Source: Bacillota bacterium (GTDB lineage Bacteria; Bacillota; Clostridia; Lachnospirales; Anaerotignaceae). From it: a stretch of DNA of 8,961 nucleotides. Position 1 is the stretch's first letter. Every line of letters starts with the position of its first letter. The notes beneath the pieces are model-generated. The model saw nothing but the letters and a program-made list of their open reading frames with translations. It did no database searches and was not told the DNA's origin. Position numbers and translations under genes: made by a program. Positions 1-5,492 of the stretch are shown piece after piece. Location of the stretch: NCBI GenBank assembly GCA_023413275.1, contig JAEZPX010000157.1:1-8961 (forward strand). The letters run 5' to 3'.

Positions 1-123
1 GTTTCCTTTATTTGGGTAAAGGGACATGCTGATAATCCCGAAAATGAGCGATGTGACCAATTAGCAAGGGCTGCAATACAGAAAAATACGTTAGAAAATG
101 ACGAAAATTATGAAACAATGTAA
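1..123 (+). CDS. rnhA: Ribonuclease HI, C-terminal fragment (5' end outside window)
   Basis: The reading frame is open from base 1 and ends at TAA 121-123, giving the last 40 residues of a longer protein. The fragment carries the RNase HI C-terminal signature WVKGHADNPENERCDQLA. Its His (fragment residue 9) corresponds to the flexible active-site His of the family, and its Asp (residue 19, in RCDQLA) to the last of the four carboxylates that bind the two catalytic metal ions. RNase HI cuts the RNA strand of RNA-DNA hybrids (R-loops, primers) in the cytoplasm. The stop lies 106 bases before the cold-shock gene, which has its own promoter, so the two are probably separate units. I see no clear terminator between them. 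The N-terminal part, including any hybrid-binding domain, cannot be judged here. Confidence 0.9.
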   Translation, partial: VSFIWVKGHADNPENERCDQLARAAIQKNTLENDENYETM

Positions 124-154
124 ATGAGAACAGTGACTTAGTAGGAAATTTGCG

Positions 155-183
155 TTGACACTTTATGAAATATATGGTAGTAT
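155..183 (+). promoter_or_regulatory. Sigma-A type promoter of the cold-shock gene
   Basis: A perfect -35 box TTGACA (155-160) is followed after 17 bases by TAGTAT (178-183). TGG lies directly before the -10 box (175-177), making it an extended -10 promoter. Transcription would start near 190, leaving a leader of about 40 bases before the start codon. This is much shorter than the long thermosensing leader of E. coli cspA, so cold induction by that mechanism is unlikely. Confidence 0.75.
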
Positions 184-229
184 TGTCTTGTAAAAGTTTT
201 TTATCTATCTATGTAGGAGGATTTATTCA

Positions 230-430
230 ATGAAAAAGGGTACAGTTAAATGGTTCAACGCAGAAAAAGGTTTCGGTTTTATTTCCGTTCCCGGTGAAGA
301 CGACGTGTTTGTACACTTCTCTGCTATTCAGTCCGAAGGTTACAAGACACTTGAAGAAGGTCAGGAAGTTGAATTTGAAGTTGTTCAGGGTGCAAAAGGC
401 CCTCAGGCTGCTAACGTAAAACGTGCTTAA
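230..430 (+). CDS. csp: Cold-shock protein, CspA/CspB family
   Basis: This 66-residue protein is the usual length for a stand-alone cold-shock domain, a five-stranded OB-fold that binds single-stranded RNA or DNA. Both nucleic-acid-binding motifs are intact: RNP1 KGFGFI (residues 13-18) and RNP2 VFVHF (26-30), along with the conserved KWFN near the start (7-10). Family members act in the cytoplasm as RNA chaperones that melt secondary structure and help translation and transcription in the cold or in stationary phase. The start is firm: AGGAGG (215-220) lies 9 bases before ATG 230. The gene has its own strong promoter and a downstream terminator, so it is probably monocistronic. Family membership is near certain. 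Which paralogue it is (CspA, B, C and so on), and whether it is cold-induced, cannot be told from sequence. Confidence 0.97.
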   Translation: MKKGTVKWFNAEKGFGFISVPGEDDVFVHFSAIQSEGYKTLEEGQEVEFEVVQGAKGPQAANVKRA

Positions 431-499
431 TCGATTTGATTCTGTATTGAAGATGCTTAGGCATTGATAATATAAATTATTTTTTGGTTATGCAAGAAG

Positions 500-574
500 C
501 AACGATTTATACCGTTGGACAAAGTTAGGAAGCTAGACTTCCATGGAAGGCATAGGTTAATACCTGTGCCTTTT
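500..574 (+). terminator. Hairpin-rich 3' tail of the cold-shock transcript ending in an intrinsic terminator
   Basis: Three hairpins follow one another. CAACG (500-504) pairs with CGTTG (513-517). GGAAG (528-532) pairs with CTTCC (538-542). The strongest stem is AAGGCATAGGT (547-557) with ACCTGTGCCTT (562-572), 11 pairs with one G-U and a TAAT loop. It is followed by a short T tract (571-574, partly inside the stem). The last hairpin is a reasonable intrinsic terminator for the cold-shock gene. CTTCC 538-542 could also pair with the GGAAG at 545-549, so alternative folds are possible. Whether the first two hairpins do anything beyond protecting the 3' end is unknown. Confidence 0.65.
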
Positions 575-864
575 AATTATGCAAAAGTATATTTACACAG
601 TAACAGCAGAAAAAAAGAAAGTGCTCAAAGACGGACAAATTTTTGTAGTATGCTTTTGAAATAACTTTTAACTTGATTTTTGATAAGATTTTCTCTGAAA
701 CAAATAATGAAAAACTTGTATTTAAATATGAAAAAGGTTTAAATGTTTATTGATAGGCTGAGAATATTTGTAGATTGGATAATATAATTGATACAAATGT
801 AAAAGCTTTTCAAACCAATAAACTGTAGATAAAAAAGATTCAGATAGGTAAATCATTGCTAATG
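575..864. other. Gene-free AT-rich spacer
   Basis: No convincing gene, RNA or promoter is seen here on either strand. Two short open stretches catch the eye. One runs from ATG 579 for 26 codons to a TGA ending at 659. The other is a run of codons in another frame from about 649 to 828, interrupted by adjacent TGA and TAG codons. Neither has a ribosome binding site, and such runs occur by chance in AT-rich DNA. A decayed gene is possible but unproven. Confidence 0.4.
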
Positions 865-909
865 AAAAAACAATGGCGATAACCAAAAAACAATTGGGTT
901 ATCGCCATT
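865..909 (-). terminator. Intrinsic terminator of the HD-domain gene
   Basis: A perfect 13-base inverted repeat (872-884 and 897-909, arm AATGGCGATAACC) encloses a 12-base loop. Read on the minus strand it is followed by G and then six T (870-865), the classic stem plus U-tract. It begins 41 bases past the stop codon of the minus-strand HD gene. On the plus strand there is no T run after the stem, so it mainly serves the minus-strand gene. Confidence 0.9.
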
Positions 910-950
910 AAACTTCAGAATTATAAACTAATACAATTTGTTTTGTTCCT

Positions 951-1472
951 TTAAGAAACAGCAACCTTTCTCACACGGTTTCCTTTGTATTTGCGCTCTG
1001 CAACCTCACAAACAGCACAAACCTTATCAACAAAGGTAATAACGTAGGATTCAATATATCTGGGAGGAACCAGAGTGCATGGCCACATATGCTTAGAAAT
1101 GGCGTCCTTTTCAACCTTATTCAGCTCTGTAATTTTTCTTGCATTATCCAGAGCGACTCTGGGATGCCAAGATGCATGGTGGGTGCGAAGCCCCTTCTTT
1201 GTTCTCCAATCATAGAAGAACAAGTCATGAAGAAGTCCGGCTCTGGCTGCGGAACGGTAGTCCCAGCCCATGCGGTAGCAAACCAAAAAGCTGTAATAGG
1301 ATACATTAATGCTATGCTGTAATCTGCTTGTATTGCAATGCTGTACGAAGGAATCCATTTTTCTGACCATTTCATGGTCAAGAAGGTCCTGCACGCATTC
1401 ATTATACTCTGCTAATAATTCATCCTCACTTAAGTTGCCAAAATCTTTTTTGGAACCAATTGCCTTGTGCAT
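951..1472 (-). CDS. HD-domain metal-dependent phosphohydrolase, substrate unknown
   Basis: From the chosen start this is a 173-residue soluble protein. It shows the HD-superfamily order of ligands: His53 (LQHS), the paired His82-Asp83 (LLHDLF) and a distal Asp149 (FVDK). Further histidines at 98, 99, 103 and 128 suggest a two-metal site. HD proteins hydrolyse phosphate esters of nucleotides or second messengers, but no substrate can be named from sequence. The frame stays open upstream to 1565, but the extra 31 residues overlap a promoter (-10 at 1508-1503) and lack a ribosome binding site. AAGGACGTG (1487-1479) fits ATG 1472 with about 8 bases spacing; ATG 1478 two codons earlier sits too close. 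It stands alone on the minus strand, with its own terminator and divergent or unrelated neighbours. HD membership is well supported; the biological role is unknown. Confidence 0.85.
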   Translation of the reverse strand: MHKAIGSKKDFGNLSEDELLAEYNECVQDLLDHEMVRKMDSFVQHCNTSRLQHSINVSYYSFLVCYRMGWDYRSAARAGLLHDLFFYDWRTKKGLRTHHASWHPRVALDNARKITELNKVEKDAISKHMWPCTLVPPRYIESYVITFVDKVCAVCEVAERKYKGNRVRKVAVS

Positions 1473-1502
1473 TGGCATCACGTCCTTTTTGAGATTTACA
1501 TA

Positions 1503-1511
1503 AGTATACCA
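1503..1511 (-). promoter_or_regulatory. Proximal extended -10 promoter of the HD gene
   Basis: Read on the minus strand, TGG (1511-1509) directly precedes TATACT (1508-1503), an extended -10 element. The base stretch 17 upstream (GCCTTT) is a poor -35 box, as is tolerated for extended -10 promoters. Transcription would start near 1496, leaving about 24 bases of leader that includes the ribosome binding site at 1487-1479. This supports the shorter protein start. Confidence 0.55.
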
Positions 1512-1634
1512 CAATGACGAAGAAAAAAGGCGGGGGAAATCAGGAAAAAGAACTTTTTTTCCCAATCACGACTGTGATTTTTCTCAGCTAAATTAAATGA
1601 CCCCGACTTCAAGTTCCTTTGCTTCGATTTTTCT

Positions 1635-1663
1635 ATTATAGCATATGAATAAATAACGCACAA
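1635..1663 (-). promoter_or_regulatory. Distal promoter reading towards the HD gene
   Basis: On the minus strand TTGTGC (1663-1658) is followed after 17 bases by a perfect TATAAT (1640-1635), with TGC directly upstream as an extended -10. Transcription would start near 1628 and reach the HD gene after a leader of about 155 bases. That leader holds a small hairpin, AATCAC/GTGATT (1564-1579). With the proximal promoter this suggests two start sites for the gene. Confidence 0.6.
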
Positions 1664-2108
1664 GGAACAAAACAAGCAAAATTCAAGTAAATCATTCCCT
1701 ATTGTTTGTGACCATTGATCACCATGTCTCCGACAAATTAATTCAAAAATCAACAATAAGTATGGTAGGAGTGCAAGCTATTCTTCTTAGTATTATATGA
1801 AATTCAGTATAGTTTTAGCTTAAAAAATGACGTCTTTTTTGTATTCAAAATCGTCAGTTATTTAACATGCTAATTAACATAAAACATGAGGAATGATTAA
1901 ATAATAATATAAAAAATATGCTTCTAACAGTGGTACAAAGTCATATAGAGGGGTCATGACTTAGAATGTATGTATTGGGGTAAATATATTCAAGGATTAG
2001 TGATTTTTTTGAAGTTTAGAAATCTCAAGCAAAATTCATATGAGCCTTCTTAAAGGAAATAGATGTAGATGTTTTCACAAAATTTTATAAAAATATTCTT
2101 TAAATGAA

Positions 2109-2136
2109 TTGACAGTTTATAATTAGAACATATATG
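2109..2136 (+). promoter_or_regulatory. Possible orphan promoter in the gene-free region
   Basis: A perfect TTGACA (2109-2114) is followed after 16 bases by TATATG (2131-2136), a fair -10 box. No gene with a ribosome binding site follows before clpB, about 450 bases away. The transcript would include the hairpin TTTTAGT/ACTAAAA (2257-2273). Such matches also arise by chance in AT-rich DNA, so this is only a candidate. Confidence 0.3.
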
Positions 2137-2336
2137 AACAAGTAATCCAGCTATTTCAATCAAAGTAAATATTACACAATCCTCCGCAAACATCTTAAAT
2201 TCTATTTTAAAGAGATTCAGACAAATTGCACAAGAAAGGTAGGAATCATTTGGTATTTTTAGTGTGACTAAAATCTCTGGTTATAAGAAGATTATATCTA
2301 TGGTGGTAACTGTTAGATTTTCCGCATTTGTTAAAA

Positions 2337-2351
2337 AGTATGCTGCATACT
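2337..2351. repeat. Short perfect palindrome in the clpB upstream region
   Basis: The sequence AGTATGC-T-GCATACT is a 7-base perfect inverted repeat around one central base. That shape is typical of a dimeric regulator's operator rather than an RNA stem. It lies about 150 bases before the clpB promoter. No matching copy was seen elsewhere in the window, and the cognate protein, if any, is unknown. Confidence 0.35.
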
Positions 2352-2487
2352 CTAAGATAAAAAAACGAAATTATTGTGTTCTACTAGTTTTTTAAAATAC
2401 ATCTGTCATGAAGTAAGGTTTCTCAATAACTTTCAGTAAAAATGATTATTAAAATGATGAAAAATAAATTATTTTTGTATGATAAAT

Positions 2488-2524
2488 CATTGTTAGCACT
2501 CTTTACAAGTGAGTGCTAACAATG
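2488..2524. promoter_or_regulatory. CIRCE operator (HrcA binding site)
   Basis: TTAGCACTC (2493-2501), nine bases, then GAGTGCTAA (2511-2519) matches the CIRCE consensus without a mismatch. The symmetry continues outward, so the arms are 14 bases each (2488-2501 and 2511-2524). CIRCE is bound by the HrcA repressor, which loses activity when heat or misfolded protein occupies GroEL. It overlaps the clpB promoter, so HrcA binding should block RNA polymerase directly. Confidence 0.97.
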
Positions 2525-2530
2525 TATAAT
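2502..2530 (+). promoter_or_regulatory. Sigma-A promoter of clpB embedded in CIRCE
   Basis: The -35 box TTTACA (2502-2507) lies inside the nine-base CIRCE spacer, and a perfect TATAAT (2525-2530) follows after exactly 17 bases, immediately past the right arm. Transcription would start near 2537, giving a leader of roughly 50 bases. The geometry implies direct steric repression by HrcA. No CtsR-type direct heptad repeat was seen nearby. Confidence 0.9.
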
Positions 2531-2585
2531 ATACCCATAAAAAAGATATACTTCAAGTAGTTAGAGATAGGAAGGTGGAATGGTT

Positions 2586-5168
2586 ATGAACTTGCAAAAA
2601 TTTACCCAAAAGTCTTTGGAAGCCATTCAAAATGCCCAGTCCGTTGCAGTGGAATATGGAAATCCACAAATTGACCAGCAGCATTTGTTGGCAAATCTTC
2701 TAACCCAGGAAGAAGGTTTAATTCCTCAGTTATTACAGAAGATGGATGTTAATGTGAATGGCTTGCTTCAGGGTGTAGAAGCTGAAATAAAAAAACTTCC
2801 TCGTGTGTCAGGAGGACAGACCTATGTCAGCGGAGGATTAGAAAAAACTTTAGTCGCTGCAGAAAAGCTCGCCGAAAATATGAAAGATGAATATGTCTCT
2901 GTAGAACATATTTTTTTGGCAATGCTAAATGCACCCAATGAAGTGCTAAAGCCATTGTTCAAGCAACACAATGTGAGTAAAGAATCTTTTATGAAGACTT
3001 TGGTTTCTGTGCGGGGAAATACCCGTGTGACCAGTGATTCTCCGGAGGCTACCTATGATGCCCTGAAAAAATATGGTTCTGATTTGGTTGAAAGGGCAAG
3101 AAGCAAAAAACTTGATCCCGTTATTGGTCGAGATGATGAAATTAGAAACGTAATACGAATCTTATCACGTAAAACAAAAAACAACCCAGTTTTAATTGGT
3201 GAACCCGGCGTTGGCAAAACGGCAATTGCTGAAGGCTTAGCTCAGCGTATTGTCAAAGAAGATGTACCCAACAGTCTAAAGGATAAGACTATTTTTTCAT
3301 TAGATATGGGAGCGCTGATCGCAGGGGCAAAGTTCCGTGGTGAATTTGAAGAACGATTGAAAGCGGTTTTAAATGAAGTTCGTAAAAGCGAAGGTAAAAT
3401 AATTCTCTTTATTGATGAGTTGCATACCATTGTTGGAGCAGGTAAGACAGACGGCGCCATGGATGCAGGCAACTTGTTAAAACCAATGCTGGCCAGAGGT
3501 GAACTGCATTGTATTGGTGCAACCACCCTAAATGAATATAGACAGTATATTGAAAAGGACGCCGCATTGGAAAGAAGATTCCAGCCGGTTTTGGTGAATG
3601 AGCCAACGGTGGAAGACACGATTTCCATTTTGCGTGGGCTGAAAGAGCGCTATGAGGTTTATCATGGTGTTAAAATTCAGGATCAGGCAATTATTGCAGC
3701 AGCAACATTGTCAAACAGATATATCAGCGACCGTTTTCTTCCCGATAAGGCAATTGATTTGGTGGATGAAGCATGTGCTATGATTCGTACGGAAATGGAT
3801 TCCATGCCAACAGAGCTGGATATTATTCAACGAAAAATTATACAGCACGAAATAGAGGAGGCAGCCCTCAAAAAAGAAAACGATAAGCTTTCTAAGGAAC
3901 GATTGGTTGAGACCCAGAAAGAACTGGCAGAAATGCGGGATAAGTTTGCAGCTTTAAAAGCAAAATGGGAGAATGAAAAAGACTCAATCGGTGTTGTGCA
4001 AAAGCTTAGAGAGGAAATAGAAGAAGTTAATGCAGAAATTGAGGCTGCGGAGAGAAAATATGATTTGAACCGTGCTGCAGAGTTAAAATATGGAAGACTC
4101 CCCCAATTACAAAAGGAGCTTGAGGAAAAAGAGCACCTTGCTGAGGAAAACAGCGGAAAGAATACACTCCTTCGGGATAAAGTAACGGAGGAAGAAATTG
4201 CACGTATTATTGAGCGTTGGACTGGGATTCCCGGGGCTAGACTTATGGAAGGCGAAAGAGAAAAGCTTCTTCATTTAGAAGAGATTTTGCACGAAAGAGT
4301 GGTGGGTCAAGAAGAGGCAGTAACCAAAGTTTCAGAAGCAATTTTAAGAAGTCGTGCCGGAATTCAAAGTCCAAACAGACCCATCGGTTCATTCCTATTC
4401 CTTGGACCAACAGGTGTGGGGAAAACAGAACTGGCAAAAACATTAGCAGAATGCTTATTTGATGATGAAAAGAATCTCATTCGCATTGATATGTCTGAAT
4501 ATATGGAAAAATTCAGCGTATCCCGTTTGATTGGTGCCCCTCCTGGCTATGTAGGTTATGAAGAGGGCGGTCAACTGACGGAGGCTGTCCGCAGAAAGCC
4601 TTATTCAGTGATTCATTTTGATGAGATTGAGAAGGCACATCCTGATGTATTCAATATTTTACTTCAGGTTTTGGATGATGGTCGAATTACAGATTCCCAA
4701 GGCAGGACAGTGGATTTTAAAAATACAGTTATCATTCTTACTTCCAACTTAGGTTCTTCTTATTTATTAGATGGAATGGAGGATACTGGAGAAATTAAAG
4801 AGGATGCTCGTTTGGCGGTGGAAGAATTGTTACGTCGTTCTTTCAGACCTGAATTTCTAAACCGTTTAGATGAAATTGTATTCTATAAACCATTAACAAA
4901 ACAGAACATCACTCATATTATTGAATTGATTATAGCTGACTTGAATAAACGACTGGCTGATAAGCAGCTCCAATGTAAATTAACGACAAGAGCAAAAGAA
5001 TTCATTGTGGATGAAGGGTATGACCCTGCATTTGGTGCAAGGCCCCTTAAGAGAATGGTTCAAAGAAATATAGAAACACTGTTGGCAAAAAAAATAATTG
5101 CTGACGAAGTTGCTCCAGACACCACTTTGACGGTTGATGTGGAAAATGGTGAATACAAAATAGTTTAA
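2586..5168 (+). CDS. clpB: ATP-dependent protein disaggregase ClpB (Hsp104 family)
   Basis: This is a full-length 860-residue ClpB, which forms a cytoplasmic hexamer that threads aggregated proteins through its pore with the DnaK system. In order: an N-domain (about 1-145); AAA-1 with Walker A GEPGVGKT (205-212), pore loop KFRG (249-252), Walker B IILFIDE (272-278) and an ERR arginine-finger motif (329-331); a long charged coiled-coil M domain (about 405-520); AAA-2 with Walker A GPTGVGKT (607-614), pore loop GYVGY (654-658), Walker B VIHFDE (675-680) and sensor-2 GAR (817-819). The M domain identifies ClpB rather than ClpA or ClpC, and I see no ClpP-docking IGF loop. The first pore loop has Phe where E. 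coli has Tyr. AAGGTGG (2572-2578) fits ATG 2586 with 7 bases; the upstream ATG 2580 is possible but tight. It is a single-gene unit with a CIRCE promoter and its own terminator. Confidence 0.98.
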   Translation: MNLQKFTQKSLEAIQNAQSVAVEYGNPQIDQQHLLANLLTQEEGLIPQLLQKMDVNVNGLLQGVEAEIKKLPRVSGGQTYVSGGLEKTLVAAEKLAENMKDEYVSVEHIFLAMLNAPNEVLKPLFKQHNVSKESFMKTLVSVRGNTRVTSDSPEATYDALKKYGSDLVERARSKKLDPVIGRDDEIRNVIRILSRKTKNNPVLIGEPGVGKTAIAEGLAQRIVKEDVPNSLKDKTIFSLDMGALIAGAKFRGEFEERLKAVLNEVRKSEGKIILFIDELHTIVGAGKTDGAMDAGNLLKPMLARGELHCIGATTLNEYRQYIEKDAALERRFQPVLVNEPTVEDTISILRGLKERYEVYHGVKIQDQAIIAAATLSNRYISDRFLPDKAIDLVDEACAMIRTEMDSMPTELDIIQRKIIQHEIEEAALKKENDKLSKERLVETQKELAEMRDKFAALKAKWENEKDSIGVVQKLREEIEEVNAEIEAAERKYDLNRAAELKYGRLPQLQKELEEKEHLAEENSGKNTLLRDKVTEEEIARIIERWTGIPGARLMEGEREKLLHLEEILHERVVGQEEAVTKVSEAILRSRAGIQSPNRPIGSFLFLGPTGVGKTELAKTLAECLFDDEKNLIRIDMSEYMEKFSVSRLIGAPPGYVGYEEGGQLTEAVRRKPYSVIHFDEIEKAHPDVFNILLQVLDDGRITDSQGRTVDFKNTVIILTSNLGSSYLLDGMEDTGEIKEDARLAVEELLRRSFRPEFLNRLDEIVFYKPLTKQNITHIIELIIADLNKRLADKQLQCKLTTRAKEFIVDEGYDPAFGARPLKRMVQRNIETLLAKKIIADEVAPDTTLTVDVENGEYKIV

Positions 5169-5184
5169 GATACAATTATTTCAT

Positions 5185-5247
5185 AAAAAAGTCTCTTTGC
5201 TTGGTAGGGTGTAAGACTCTACCTTTTGCAAGGAGCTTTTTCTTTTT
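5185..5247 (+). terminator. Intrinsic terminator of clpB
   Basis: A long two-part hairpin starts 16 bases after the clpB stop. An outer stem pairs AAAAAGTCTCTTTGC (5186-5200) with GCAAGGAGCTTTTT, with one bulge and one wobble. An inner stem pairs GGTAGGGT (5203-5210) with ACTCTACC (5216-5223). It ends in the T-rich tract TTTTTCTTTTT (to 5247). Transcription should stop here, separating clpB from the next gene. Confidence 0.88.
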
Positions 5248-5323
5248 ACAATTTTGATGGGTATAAACTTCTTTCAGTATTTAGTAAAAATACAAATTTT
5301 TGCAAGATAGTTTCTGCCCAAGA

Positions 5324-5352
5324 TTGTTTTTGCAATTTAGTTCTGCTATAAT
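5324..5352 (+). promoter_or_regulatory. Promoter of the diguanylate cyclase gene
   Basis: TTGTTT (5324-5329) precedes a perfect TATAAT (5347-5352) by 17 bases, with TGC directly before the -10 box (extended -10). Transcription would start near 5359, leaving a leader of about 130 bases, unusually long for this window. Confidence 0.75.
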
Positions 5353-5417
5353 ATTATAAATTAGCTAAAGAAAATGAAACTTTATGCATTGGCCAAAAAA
5401 ACAATTCTTTTAGAGCG

Positions 5418-5460
5418 ATATATTAGCAGGTATAAATGTAAATGTAGACTGCTAATATGT
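5418..5460 (+). promoter_or_regulatory. Leader hairpin upstream of the diguanylate cyclase
   Basis: ATATTAGCAG (5420-5429) and CTGCTAATAT (5449-5458) are a perfect 10-base inverted repeat around a 19-base A/T-rich loop; one wobble and one further pair extend it to 5418-5460. It lies in the leader, about 18 bases before the ribosome binding site (5478-5486), and has no T tract, so it is not a terminator. It may be an RNA structure affecting translation or stability, or an operator. I do not recognise a known c-di-GMP riboswitch here. Confidence 0.55.
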
Positions 5461-5492
5461 AGTTTAATAATAAAGTTGGGGAAGGAATATAA

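Larger units (their letters stand above)
1664..2487. other. Long AT-rich region without a convincing gene
   Basis: About 0.8 kb between the HD gene promoter and the clpB regulatory region contains no open frame with a ribosome binding site on either strand. The longest open stretches are a roughly 50-codon run ending at 2395, holding a 31-codon ATG frame from 2300, and a 27-codon frame from 1970. Neither has a good Shine-Dalgarno sequence. The region does hold short inverted repeats (1938-1962, 2257-2273, 2337-2351), a promoter-like sequence at 2109-2136, and very A/T-rich DNA near 2440-2487 that could act as an UP element for clpB. It may be regulatory DNA, a small RNA locus, or decayed sequence. 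Confidence 0.4.

Noticed and set aside
1496..1756. 86-codon minus-strand open frame upstream of the HD gene
   Set aside because: It overlaps both candidate promoters of the HD gene, lacks a ribosome binding site and shows no recognisable domain.
1828..1856. TGACG/CGTCA inverted repeat with T-rich flank on the minus strand
   Set aside because: Only five pairs around a 19-base loop and no gene on the minus strand directly upstream to terminate.
1970..2053. 27-codon hydrophobic frame from ATG 1970
   Set aside because: No ribosome binding site at a sensible distance; too short to support without conservation.
2243..2395. About 50 open codons, including a 31-codon ATG frame from 2300
   Set aside because: Only a weak AAGAAG lies upstream and there is no start codon at the beginning of the run. 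The length is unremarkable for AT-rich DNA.
5359..5492. c-di-GMP riboswitch in the cyclase leader
   Set aside because: The conserved GEMM core sequences are not present; only a single simple hairpin is seen.
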